Of a stretch of DNA of 64,000 nucleotides, positions 9,450-18,442 are shown one piece after another; position 1 is the first letter of the stretch; every line of letters starts with the position of its first letter. Source of the DNA: Winogradskyella sp. KYW1333. GTDB taxonomy: Bacteria > Bacteroidota > Bacteroidia > Flavobacteriales > Flavobacteriaceae. A model generated the notes under the pieces. It was given only the letters and a program-made list of their open reading frames with translations. It ran no database searches and was not told the origin of the DNA. The translations under genes were made by a program, and so were the position numbers. The stretch covers positions 1 through 64,000 of the forward strand of contig NZ_QPHL01000013.1 in NCBI RefSeq assembly GCF_003335675.1, read 5' to 3'.

Positions 9450-10535
9450 TTGAGAGTTGTACATTACATTGTGAGCCTAGGATTCGGCGGTATCGAGCGT
9501 TTAGTCTATGATTTGGTATCTGAACAGAAGATATATTCAGAGATCAAACCATCTGTTGGAATTGCAAAACTAAAAGGTGAGTTTAAAACTGAATTTGATG
9601 CTTTGGATGTACCTTTAATAAACTTAAACCTTAATTCGGGATATGATTTTAACCCTTTAAAAATCAATAGAATACGAAAAGTTTTTAAGCAGCAAGATAT
9701 AGTTCACTTGCATGGATTTCATCTCAGTGTGGCTGTTGCAGCCTTGTTATCTAGGACAAAGCTTATTTACACGGAGCATGGAAATTTTGGTTTCGGCAGA
9801 AATCACACACGTTCTGATAAGTTTAGTTTTTTGTTTAGACGACTTTTTTTTAGATGGAGCTCGGTTAATATCTGTTGCAATTCTAATTTTACGAAATGGT
9901 ATTTAAAGAAGCATTTTTATGATGGTCCAAGATCCATTACAGTACATAATGGGGTGTCGTTTAATAAAAAGATTAAGTCAGGTATTGTTGATGTGCTAAA
10001 ATCGGAATATTCAGATAGTTTTGTTATTGGAACAACAACTAGACTCGCTGGATTTAAAAGAATAGATCGGTTAATTGAAGTGTTTGCGGCATTTTTAAAG
10101 GTCCACAAAAATGCCATTTTAATGATTGTTGGTGATGGACCGAAAAAGGAGCAGTTAATGGAAAAAACAAATGCCTTAAATATAGCATCTAAAGTTGTAT
10201 TTGAGGGATTTCAACAAGAAGTTACAAGCTATCAATCCTTTTTTGATGTTGCAATTTTTCCATCGCAAAACGAACCTTTTGGCTTAGTCGCCGTAGAATG
10301 CCTAAAATTGCAAAAACCGGTATTAGTATTTAAGGATGGTGGTGGAATCTGTGAAATTATAGACCGATTTACTCCAGAAGATGTATGTGAAGATTATAAT
10401 GTTATGCTAGATAGACTGTTGTATTATTCTAAAAATAAGTATGAATGGAGTGATGAGAAGTCAGCAGAGCTTGATTATTTTAGTGTTAGTAGAATGGAAA
10501 GAATGTATTTTAATCAATATAAAAGTATTTTGTAA
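9450..10535 (+). CDS. Glycosyltransferase family 4
   Basis: A retaining GT-B enzyme. The N-terminal domain has the GFGGIERLVYDL loop (11-22). The C-terminal domain has GDGPKKEQL (228-236) and the E-x7-E donor motif as E275-PFGLVAV-E283. Many relatives use UDP- or GDP-sugars to extend lipid-linked oligosaccharides. The start is TTG at 9450, placing the conserved MRVVHYIVSLGFGG at the N-terminus as expected. The stop overlaps the next start by one base (TAATG). The sugar specificity cannot be read. Confidence 0.88.
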   Translation: MRVVHYIVSLGFGGIERLVYDLVSEQKIYSEIKPSVGIAKLKGEFKTEFDALDVPLINLNLNSGYDFNPLKINRIRKVFKQQDIVHLHGFHLSVAVAALLSRTKLIYTEHGNFGFGRNHTRSDKFSFLFRRLFFRWSSVNICCNSNFTKWYLKKHFYDGPRSITVHNGVSFNKKIKSGIVDVLKSEYSDSFVIGTTTRLAGFKRIDRLIEVFAAFLKVHKNAILMIVGDGPKKEQLMEKTNALNIASKVVFEGFQQEVTSYQSFFDVAIFPSQNEPFGLVAVECLKLQKPVLVFKDGGGICEIIDRFTPEDVCEDYNVMLDRLLYYSKNKYEWSDEKSAELDYFSVSRMERMYFNQYKSIL

Positions 10536-12427
10536 TGTGTGGAATTAATGGTGTTTTACAGTTTTCTGATTTTAATATTGATTTAGGAAGTGCTATTAAT
10601 AGTATGAACAAAAGGCTTGACCACCGAGGTCCAGATGATAATGGTTCATGGATAAGCAAATCTAAAAATATAGGATTGGGTCAAACTCGCTTGAGTATTA
10701 TTGACTTGTCTTCAGCAGGGCATCAGCCGATGCTTGATAATGAGAATATTATTGTTTACAATGGTGAAGTCTTTAATTATCAACAATTGAACAGCTCTCA
10801 TCTTAGTGACGCAAAGTTCTTTTCGAGCTCAGATACAGAAACCATTTTAAAGCTATACAATAAGCTAGGAATAAAGGCTATTGAAAAGCTGAATGGCATG
10901 TTTGCTTTTGGCATTTGGGATGCCAAAAAAGAGGAATTAATTTTAGCGAGAGATCGTTCTGGTAAAAAGCCACTGTACTATACGAATATGGGTGGGAAAT
11001 TTGTCTTTTCATCTGAGTTGAAGGCTATTTTTGAGCTACCTTGGATTGATAAATCATTAGATAACGAAGCACTTTATGATTTCTTAACCTTCAATAATGT
11101 CTTAACTCCTAAAACCATGTTTAAGGATATATTTAAGTTTATACCTGGACATTATATGGTGGTTAATAAAGATGGTATAAGGACCTATGAACCCTATCAA
11201 AATTTAACTCAAAGTACACTTCATTTTTCTTCCGAGAAAGAACTGGCTAACATTGTCTATAATAAGCTTGAAGAGTCTGTATCTTCACGTATGATTTCGG
11301 ATGTTCCTGTTGGGGCTTTTTTAAGCGGCGGTGTAGATTCTTCGGCCATTGTGGCTTTAATGCGACAAAATACCTCTAATGATATCAAAACCTTTACAAT
11401 TGGTTTTGAGGGGCAACCCGATTATAATGAATTGACCTATGCCGATCAAATCTCAAAGACCTTTGATACTAATCATTTTGTAAAAACAGTAACTCCAAAT
11501 GATTTACTCGATTTTATTCCGAAAATAACAGAGATTTACGATGAACCTCAGGCAGATACAACAGCAATCCCTATTTATTTTATTTCAAAACTAGCCAAGG
11601 AAGAAAATATAAAGGTCGTACTTAATGGTGATGGGCCTGACGAATTATTCAGTGGTTATAGTAGTTATGAACGCTATGTAAAGCTCAATACGTATTTTAA
11701 AATAGCAGAAAAAGCGCCACAATTTGTTAAAAATCTTGCGCCTTCGTTTACCAAAATGATTAATGAAGGTACACCCATGCATGAAATGGCCAATAGATTA
11801 GCTAATAATCAGGATTTTTATTGGCCTGGAGCCAGTGGATTTAAAGAGGGAATTAAAGCAGATCTAATATCTAAGAATTTTAAAGAAAAAATTGGTAATC
11901 ATTCGTCATATCATTATGTAGAACAACTCAAAAAAGATTATAAGCAATTTTTAAATGGCAACACCTATGATTATATTAATTGGTTGTCGTATTCCGGATA
12001 TAGAAATGCGATTACAGAACGATTTTTGTTTAGAGCAGATCGGCTAGGAATGGCTAATTCAATTGAAGCTCGCAGCCCATTTCTCAATCATGAAATGGTG
12101 CATTTGGCCTTGGCTATTCCTGGTAAGTATAAAATTAAGAATGGCATTAATAAATACATTTTAAAAAAATCCTTAGAACGTATTTTACCACATGATATTT
12201 TATACAGAAAGAAGATGGGGTTTTGCTTACCAATTAAAGAATGGGCCAATGACACCATATATTATGCCGTTAAAGATAATCTCAAACAGTTTAATAAGGA
12301 CACGGGATTTTTTAATAGTGAAACCGTCAACATACAGTTAGAGTTATTAAAACAAGGCAAGGAAGAATACACTAATAATATCTGGACCATTTATTTTTTA
12401 ATGAATTGGTATAAACGTTGGTTTTAG
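10535..12427 (+). CDS. asnB: Asparagine synthase (glutamine-hydrolysing) family amidotransferase
   Basis: The N-terminal glutaminase domain begins with the catalytic C2 (MCGINGV), with RGPD at 31-34 and YNGE at 75-78. The synthetase domain has the ATP pyrophosphatase loop SGGVDSS (264-270) and GDGPDELFSGY. The length of 630 residues is normal. Free-standing AsnB makes asparagine. Homologues inside polysaccharide loci are often thought to amidate uronic acids, and I favour that role from context without sequence proof. It is the longest gene of the locus and is tightly joined to the GT4 gene before it. Confidence 0.88.
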   Translation: MCGINGVLQFSDFNIDLGSAINSMNKRLDHRGPDDNGSWISKSKNIGLGQTRLSIIDLSSAGHQPMLDNENIIVYNGEVFNYQQLNSSHLSDAKFFSSSDTETILKLYNKLGIKAIEKLNGMFAFGIWDAKKEELILARDRSGKKPLYYTNMGGKFVFSSELKAIFELPWIDKSLDNEALYDFLTFNNVLTPKTMFKDIFKFIPGHYMVVNKDGIRTYEPYQNLTQSTLHFSSEKELANIVYNKLEESVSSRMISDVPVGAFLSGGVDSSAIVALMRQNTSNDIKTFTIGFEGQPDYNELTYADQISKTFDTNHFVKTVTPNDLLDFIPKITEIYDEPQADTTAIPIYFISKLAKEENIKVVLNGDGPDELFSGYSSYERYVKLNTYFKIAEKAPQFVKNLAPSFTKMINEGTPMHEMANRLANNQDFYWPGASGFKEGIKADLISKNFKEKIGNHSSYHYVEQLKKDYKQFLNGNTYDYINWLSYSGYRNAITERFLFRADRLGMANSIEARSPFLNHEMVHLALAIPGKYKIKNGINKYILKKSLERILPHDILYRKKMGFCLPIKEWANDTIYYAVKDNLKQFNKDTGFFNSETVNIQLELLKQGKEEYTNNIWTIYFLMNWYKRWF

Positions 12428-12448
12428 ACCCAGTAAGATTTTAAAAAC

Positions 12449-13564
12449 ATGGTAAAAGTACTCTGGCTAACGCCTAATTTTAATCACTATAAAGCTAGAT
12501 TTCTAAATCATCTAGCAAGTGAATCAGATATTGATTTACACCTAATTAGTGGTACAGGTAGAACAGGGTATGGCGATAAAGAGTTGCATAAGAACTGGTT
12601 GTTTAAACATAATCAATTACCAGTTTCTAAGAAAAGATTTGGATTTTCTGTGAAGGCTGCTAAAGCAATTAAAAGTGAGTTTTCAGAATTTGACTGGGTT
12701 TTAATTTCTACAGAGAAAAAGAATTTACTTCTTTTTATATATTTAATATGGCTTAGGTTTTTAGCCCGTAAAAAAGGTGAAAATACAAAGCTATTTACCT
12801 ACTGTCATCCATTAACCAAATCAGGTGGTGGTAAAATCACCATATTTGATTTGTGGATAACAAAGTTCTATTTTAAACATTTTGATAGGGTAATTTTTTA
12901 TACTGAACAAAGCCATGACCTTGCTGTAAAACATGGCTATATAAATAGGGAAAAGGCGTATTGGGCGAATAATACAATTGATACAACAGAGATTGACAAG
13001 GTTTATTCATTTTCGTACCCACCAGATAAACCGTTGCATATCGTTTTTATTGGCCGATTAATCCCATCTAAAAAGGTCAGTTTAGCGATATCTTATTTTG
13101 AAGAATTGCAAAAGCGTTTAGATGGCGAAGCAATTATATTAGATGTCATTGGCGATGGGCCAGATGTAGAAATTGTAGAAAATGCAGCAAAGGCAAATAC
13201 ACATATTGTTTGGCATGGAGCATTAATAGAAGAGCATGAGATTGCACCCATAATGCAGAATGCTAGTTTCGTTTTTTTACCTGGTGATTCTGGACTTTCC
13301 ATAAATCATGCATTTGCTTATGGACGGCCCTATTTAACACTAGAGTCTGATAATCATGGTCCAGAAATTAGTTATATTGAGGATAATTTAAACGGTATGA
13401 TATTGCCTCAAGTTAAAAAAGCATCTAATCTAGAGAAAATAAAGACTCTCGTTAAAGATAAGGCGCTACTTCATAGGTACTGTGATGCCGCAAAAAAGAA
13501 GAGCTTAGAAATTTCTTTGCCACACTGGATATTAAAAGTTAAAAATACGCTTTTAGATGATTAG
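12449..13564 (+). CDS. Glycosyltransferase family 4 (divergent)
   Basis: A 371-residue GT-B-like protein. The N-terminus KVLWLTPNFNHYKARFLNHL resembles a GT4 acceptor domain. In the C-terminal half, FIGRLIPSKKVSLAISYF and VIGDGPDVEIVE form the donor-site region. The usual E-x7-E is replaced by PGDSGLSINHAFAYGRP, so catalysis may differ from canonical GT4. It probably adds one residue of the repeat unit. Its stop overlaps the next gene by 8 bases. Confidence 0.78.
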   Translation: MVKVLWLTPNFNHYKARFLNHLASESDIDLHLISGTGRTGYGDKELHKNWLFKHNQLPVSKKRFGFSVKAAKAIKSEFSEFDWVLISTEKKNLLLFIYLIWLRFLARKKGENTKLFTYCHPLTKSGGGKITIFDLWITKFYFKHFDRVIFYTEQSHDLAVKHGYINREKAYWANNTIDTTEIDKVYSFSYPPDKPLHIVFIGRLIPSKKVSLAISYFEELQKRLDGEAIILDVIGDGPDVEIVENAAKANTHIVWHGALIEEHEIAPIMQNASFVFLPGDSGLSINHAFAYGRPYLTLESDNHGPEISYIEDNLNGMILPQVKKASNLEKIKTLVKDKALLHRYCDAAKKKSLEISLPHWILKVKNTLLDD

Positions 13565-14756
13565 TTTAAGTAAGAAATATAAATTACGAAGTTATGCACT
13601 ATTAATTTTAGTGATATTATTTGTGTTCAGAATCACTTTACTAATTAGGACAAGAGATGCTGGGTCGTATACGAGCTTAGACTTATTTAATTTAATTCAA
13701 ATAGGCAGTGTACTGATTCTAGCCGTTCTATTATTAAAATACAAAAGCTTATTTGTTACCTTTAAAAAACAGTCTATAAATTATTTCATCGGACTGTTCC
13801 TATTGGGCATGATTTCAGGTATTTGGTCTGAGAACTTTTTTTATTCGTCCTATCGTGCGTTTGAAGCCTTCGTATTGTTTATGGCATGTATCTCAATACT
13901 AAATTATAGCAGTTACGATTTTAAGATAATTGAAAAGTCATTTTTAAGACTAATATTACTTGTTGGTGTGTTGAGCTTTCTTGGTCTATTAGCTAGACGT
14001 AGTTCAATATCACTTGCAGGATTACATAATAATAGTTACACCATAACAGGTGCAATTATGGCTTCATATTGTTTTGGTAGCTTATTGGGCCCAGAGTACT
14101 ACGATAACCGAAAGAAAATCCTTAAGCGTTATTTTGGTTTTGGTTTATTTCTCACCATTATAGGTACTAGCTTGGGTTCATTTTTATCATTTTTAGTTGC
14201 TGTGGTAATTATCATGGCACTCTCTCCTAAAAAGAACAAGAGTTTTATATTTATTATGGCTGCAATCATTGCAGTAATAGTTGTAGGTATTGTAAACGCT
14301 GATGTTATTCAGGATTTAATACTAATTAATAAAGATGCAGAGGAAATAGAAGGCTTAAATGGGCGAACTAGACTTTGGGAAATGTATCTTGAAATGATTT
14401 ATGAAAGACCATTCCTGGGCTGGGGATTTGACATTATAGCCAGAAGTGCAGAGTTTTATACTACAAATACTCACTTTTTTCTAATTTCTATTTTAGGAGG
14501 TATGGGACTACTAGGAATCTTCGTGTTTTTTGTGGGCTTTATTAAACTAATTTTTGAGCTATTTAAATATAATAGACACAAACTGCCATCTCGACTCGGA
14601 TTTATGGGTGGGCTAGCAGCGGCCTTTATAAATGGCGGCAGTAAGGGATATATTGGCGAACATGTATATCCTGAAACCTTGAGTTTCCTTTTATTGCTAA
14701 TCTTTTTTTCAATTTGTTATCAGAGACTTTATTTGCATGCAAAACAAAAACCCTAA
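13557..14756 (+). CDS. O-antigen ligase/polymerase family membrane protein (Wzy-like)
   Basis: A 399-residue protein with about 10-12 hydrophobic segments. The large loop before the last helices contains NGRTRLWEMYLEMIYERPFL, then GWGFD, the hallmark of the O-antigen ligase/Wzy C-terminal family. In this locus, with a flippase and a Wzc/Wza pair, polymerisation of repeat units is the likely role. A ligase function cannot be excluded. It overlaps both neighbours (8 bases before, 20 bases after). Confidence 0.83.
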   Translation: MISLSKKYKLRSYALLILVILFVFRITLLIRTRDAGSYTSLDLFNLIQIGSVLILAVLLLKYKSLFVTFKKQSINYFIGLFLLGMISGIWSENFFYSSYRAFEAFVLFMACISILNYSSYDFKIIEKSFLRLILLVGVLSFLGLLARRSSISLAGLHNNSYTITGAIMASYCFGSLLGPEYYDNRKKILKRYFGFGLFLTIIGTSLGSFLSFLVAVVIIMALSPKKNKSFIFIMAAIIAVIVVGIVNADVIQDLILINKDAEEIEGLNGRTRLWEMYLEMIYERPFLGWGFDIIARSAEFYTTNTHFFLISILGGMGLLGIFVFFVGFIKLIFELFKYNRHKLPSRLGFMGGLAAAFINGGSKGYIGEHVYPETLSFLLLLIFFSICYQRLYLHAKQKP

Positions 14757-15855
14757 ATCTAAAATATTATTTTTGGCGCAGTTACCACCACCTGTTCATG
14801 GTGCTTCACAGCGCAATTTATCTGTAGCACAGAGTAAAATAATAAATGATAATTTCGACTTAATTTTACTTCCATTGAGTTTTTCCAAGACTATTAAGGA
14901 GCTAGGAAAAACATCTACAAAAAAGTTCTTTTTATTCTTAAAGTTTGTAGCTAGATTATTAGGACTGTTACTAAAGCATAAGTTTTCATTTGCGTATTAT
15001 ACTATATCGGTAAGGCCTATTGGTATTCTAAGAGATGCGCTCATTATATTTATTTTGAGATTTTTTAGAGTTAGATTATTATATCACTTACGTAATAAAG
15101 GTGTTAAAAACTACAGCAAGAATATAATTTTAAGACAAGTTTACCAATGGGTGTTTAAGAAGAGTCAGGTTATATGTCTTAGTAAAAGCATTTCGTTAGA
15201 TATAGTGAATTTTATTAAGGATGAACAGTTATTCATTGTACCAAATGGAATAAAAATTTCAAGTGTTAATATAAAGGAGGACCCCTCTGCAGAAGTACTT
15301 AACTTCATATACCTTTCACATCTAAGAAAATCTAAGGGTATCTTGGAGTTTTTGGGCGCGTTTAAGGAGCTTAAAAATCAAGGTTACAACATAACGGCAA
15401 CAATCGTTGGGGATGAGGGTGATATTGGATTTGATGGGGTTAGTGATTTTTGTGTTAACAATGGAATTGAAAATGATGTCAATGTTGAAGGACCACTTTA
15501 CGATAACCAAAAATTTGAAGCATTAAGCAAGGCCGATGTGTTTGTATTTCCAACGTACTATTACAATGAGATTTTTCCAGGAGTTATTTTAGAAGCTATG
15601 CAAATGCAACTTCCAATTATTACAACTAATGAGGGTGCTATTGGTGACATAATTCAACACAATATCAATGGCCTAATTGTTAAAAGAAGAGATGTGAAAT
15701 CAACTGCAGATGCAATGACCTACCTTATTGAGAATCCAGATATTAGAACTAAAATTGCACGTCAAGCTAATGAAGATTTTTATAATAAATATACCATGAA
15801 AGTATTTGAAGAGAATATGCTCAAGGTGTTTAAAGTGGTTGACAGTAAAAGGTGA
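14737..15855 (+). CDS. Glycosyltransferase family 4
   Basis: FLAQLPPPVHGASQRNLSVA at the N-terminus is a typical GT4 glycine-rich acceptor-side loop. NFIYLSHLRKSKGILEFLGA and FPTYYYNEIFPGVILEAMQM (E-IFPGVIL-E, the E-x7-E motif) mark the donor domain. The length is 372 residues. The ATG at 14737 lies inside the preceding gene by 20 bases, which fits translational coupling. It probably adds one sugar of the repeat unit. Confidence 0.86.
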   Translation: MQNKNPKSKILFLAQLPPPVHGASQRNLSVAQSKIINDNFDLILLPLSFSKTIKELGKTSTKKFFLFLKFVARLLGLLLKHKFSFAYYTISVRPIGILRDALIIFILRFFRVRLLYHLRNKGVKNYSKNIILRQVYQWVFKKSQVICLSKSISLDIVNFIKDEQLFIVPNGIKISSVNIKEDPSAEVLNFIYLSHLRKSKGILEFLGAFKELKNQGYNITATIVGDEGDIGFDGVSDFCVNNGIENDVNVEGPLYDNQKFEALSKADVFVFPTYYYNEIFPGVILEAMQMQLPIITTNEGAIGDIIQHNINGLIVKRRDVKSTADAMTYLIENPDIRTKIARQANEDFYNKYTMKVFEENMLKVFKVVDSKR

Positions 15856-16739
15856 ATTTTCGAAATACAAATACTGGTATATTATTGCGTCGATGGATGG
15901 CTAAATGGTTGTTTTATCCTGTATATGTGTTACAATATCTTGTCATTTATTATAGACTTTTTGTTACCAATACGTCCAAACCTTTAGTTATTGTGCTTAC
16001 CATCGGAAAGGTGGGTTCTTCCTCAATTTATTACAGTTTAAAACAGCAATTGACTAATCGTATTTTTCATATTCATTATTTATCTGATAAAGGCATTGAG
16101 ACATCTTGGAAAAAACATAAAACATCAAGTAGAAAGTCCGTACCATTGCATTTAATTACAAGTAAAATTCTAAGCAAGCTTCTAAAAAAGGTAAATTATA
16201 AAACGTATATCATTACCGTGTTCAGAGAGCCTGTTCAACGTAAACTATCCTCTTTTTTTCAAAACTTAGATCAGTTTAAAAATGAGGTAGATTTAAAAGG
16301 TCTCAATTTTGATGAAACTAAGATTAAGGCAGTATTAAATGACGATTATATCAATAGTATTATAAACGAGGAAGATCAATGGATTAACCAAGAACTTAAA
16401 TCAACATTTAATTTTAATGTTTATAATATGGAGGACATATTGAAAGATCATTTTATAATAGAAAGACTAAATAATTTTGAACTTCTTGCCTTAAAGATGG
16501 AAAGCCTCAATTCGTGTTTTATTCAAGCGATATCTCAATTTTTTAACACTAAGGAAGACATTGTTCTAGAGACTTTTAATGATGGAGGTGAAAAATATTA
16601 TAACCAATCTTATAAAGAATTTAAGGATTCCTTTAAATTAGAAGCGGCAACATTAGATCGTATATGTAATACTACATATTTTAGGACTTTTTATAGTGAT
16701 GAAGAAACTAAGGTTAGGAAAAAATGGGTCAAAAGTTAA
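15852..16739 (+). CDS. Sulfotransferase-like P-loop protein, putative capsular polysaccharide modification
   Basis: LTIGKVGSSSIYYSLKQQ (49-66) is a 5'-phosphosulfate-binding loop of the type seen in bacterial proteins labelled putative capsular polysaccharide synthesis proteins. ITVFREPVQRKLSSFF resembles the 3'-phosphate site, with Arg and a following Ser. An N-terminal hydrophobic stretch (20-38) may anchor it to the membrane. The start is GTG at 15852, overlapping the previous stop as GTGA. It is only distantly similar to the sulfotransferase at 6042, so the two probably modify different positions. Confidence 0.7.
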   Translation: MNFRNTNTGILLRRWMAKWLFYPVYVLQYLVIYYRLFVTNTSKPLVIVLTIGKVGSSSIYYSLKQQLTNRIFHIHYLSDKGIETSWKKHKTSSRKSVPLHLITSKILSKLLKKVNYKTYIITVFREPVQRKLSSFFQNLDQFKNEVDLKGLNFDETKIKAVLNDDYINSIINEEDQWINQELKSTFNFNVYNMEDILKDHFIIERLNNFELLALKMESLNSCFIQAISQFFNTKEDIVLETFNDGGEKYYNQSYKEFKDSFKLEAATLDRICNTTYFRTFYSDEETKVRKKWVKS

Positions 16740-17482
16740 ACGACAGAATTGAAAGTATAGAGCTTTTCGGATTTAATATCAATACATCAATAAATGAGTT
16801 AAGTGTTGATAGCGATCAAAAAATTGTGGTCAATACTATAAATCCACATTCTTATTGTATTTCAAAGCGCGACAAGTTATTTAGTAATGCTTTGCATGCT
16901 AGTGATATACTTTTACCTGACGGTGTTGGCATTGTAATTGCATCAAAATTTGTAAATCGAAAATCAATCAGAAAAATAGCAGGTTACGATTTATTTCTCC
17001 ATCTCATGCATACCTTAAATAAGAGTAATGGATCTTGTTTTTTTCTTGGGGCGTCACAGAATACGCTTGATTTAATAGAAAGTAAAGCCAAATACGAATA
17101 TCCTAATGTGACTGTACATAGTTATTCGCCTCCTTATAAGAATAGCTTTTCTCAAGAAGACTCGGATAAAATGTGCATGATGGTCAATGCGCATAAACCT
17201 GACGTATTGTTTGTTGGAATGACAGCTCCGAAGCAAGAAAAATGGGTATTCAATTTTAAAGATCATCTCGATGCGAATATTATTTGTTCAATTGGAGCTG
17301 TATTTGATTTTTATGCTGAAAATGTGAAACGTCCCCATCGGTTTTGGATAAAAATAGGTCTAGAATGGTTTCCTAGATTTATTAAAGAACCTAGAAGATT
17401 GGCAGAACGGAATTTAGTTTCAACACCGAAGTTTATTTTAGAAATGTTGAGTCAGAAGCTCTTTGGAAAAGGTATTCTGTGA
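16724..17482 (+). CDS. WecG/TagA/CpsF family glycosyltransferase (GT26)
   Basis: The family signatures run through the whole protein: VVNTINPHS (35-43), ILLPDGVGI (62-70), FLGASQ, VGMTAPKQEKWV, IGAVFDFYA and GLEWFPRFIKEPRRL. T38 and D66 correspond to the Thr and Asp implicated in TagA catalysis. Members transfer N-acetylmannosamine or its uronic acid to undecaprenyl-PP-GlcNAc. The WecA-like enzyme at 21007 could provide that acceptor. It overlaps the preceding gene by 16 bases and is the last gene of the tight operon. Confidence 0.92.
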   Translation: MGQKLNDRIESIELFGFNINTSINELSVDSDQKIVVNTINPHSYCISKRDKLFSNALHASDILLPDGVGIVIASKFVNRKSIRKIAGYDLFLHLMHTLNKSNGSCFFLGASQNTLDLIESKAKYEYPNVTVHSYSPPYKNSFSQEDSDKMCMMVNAHKPDVLFVGMTAPKQEKWVFNFKDHLDANIICSIGAVFDFYAENVKRPHRFWIKIGLEWFPRFIKEPRRLAERNLVSTPKFILEMLSQKLFGKGIL

Positions 17483-17632
17483 TTTCAAGGATTTAGTATT
17501 TTGAAACAACGAATCAAGTAGTATTTGTAACTTTTTTAATAATCTTAATCCGTTATCATTACCCTAAAAAAAATAGAAAATTTAATAAGATCTAACGGGA
17601 TCAATATTTAAAAAATGAATCTACAATATCAC

Positions 17633-17663
17633 TTTAGTAATAATTCCAAATACCTTATCTTTG
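17633..17663 (+). promoter_or_regulatory. Promoter for the wza-wzc genes
   Basis: TATCTTTG at 17656-17663 matches the Bacteroidota -7 octamer exactly. A TTTAG at 17633-17637 could be a weak -33. The site lies 18 bases before the ATG at 17681 and downstream of the other in-frame ATG at 17615, which supports 17681 as the true start. Confidence 0.55.
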
Positions 17664-17680
17664 GGCATAAAATTGAATTA

Positions 17681-18442
17681 ATGAAGATAGTATATAGTTA
17701 TGCCTTAATCATCTTGTTTCTAACGTCTTGTGCCTCAAAAAAGGACATCTATTACTTACAAGATGCCCCTACTAATGGGGTTGGTACCTTTAATTACGCC
17801 TCTGCAGACATACAACCCAATGATATTTTAAAAATTACCGTAGAGAGTGATGTACCAGAAACCGCATTACCTTACAACAGAGGAGCTGTTCAGGGTGGGA
17901 TAGCCCAAAATATTCAGGTACTGCAGCTCGATGGTTATTTGGTAGATGTTGATGGTACTATTGACTTCCCAGTACTAGGAAAAATTTCAACAACCAATAA
18001 AACAACCGCAGCCTTGGCAGACGCTATAAAATCAAAATTAATTGCGGGTAGCCATTTGGCCGCACCCAATGTTAACGTGCGTTTAATTAATGCCAAGGTG
18101 ACAATTTTAGGCGAGGTCAATCAACCCGGTACCTATAACTTTACAGAGCAAAACATAACCCTAATGCAGGCCTTAGGCTATGCTGGGGATTTAACGATTA
18201 ATGGGAAGCGTAATGATATATTACTTACCAGAGAAATTAATGGTATGCGCCAGATTACGCATATTGATTTGACCTCTGCTAAATTTATGAATAGTCCTTA
18301 CTATTTTGTAAAACCCAATGATCTTATTGTGGTGAATCCCAATAACCCCAGAGTAAAAAACGCAGGCTATATAGCCAATGTAGGGACTGTATTAACTATT
18401 GCTTCACTCGCCTTGAGTGTTAGTATTTTATTAACGCGTTAA
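17681..18442 (+). CDS. Polysaccharide export lipoprotein (Wza-like, SLBB)
   Basis: A lipoprotein signal with lipobox L-T-S-C17 begins at the ATG at 17681. The longer frame from 17615 would bury that signal and would start upstream of the promoter octamer. The Poly_export region covers about 40-140 (NDILKITVESD, FPVLGKISTTNKTTAALADA). An SLBB-type segment follows (VTILGEVNQPGTYNF). A hydrophobic C-terminal segment (GTVLTIASLALSVSILL) would cross the outer membrane. The protein forms the outer-membrane exit channel partner of Wzc. At 253 residues it is shorter than enterobacterial Wza. Its stop overlaps the wzc start by one base. Confidence 0.92.
   Translation: MKIVYSYALIILFLTSCASKKDIYYLQDAPTNGVGTFNYASADIQPNDILKITVESDVPETALPYNRGAVQGGIAQNIQVLQLDGYLVDVDGTIDFPVLGKISTTNKTTAALADAIKSKLIAGSHLAAPNVNVRLINAKVTILGEVNQPGTYNFTEQNITLMQALGYAGDLTINGKRNDILLTREINGMRQITHIDLTSAKFMNSPYYFVKPNDLIVVNPNNPRVKNAGYIANVGTVLTIASLALSVSILLTR

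Noticed and set aside
17615..17680. 22-residue N-terminal extension of the Wza-like protein
   Set aside because: The extension contains the promoter octamer and would hide a perfect lipoprotein signal that begins at 17681.
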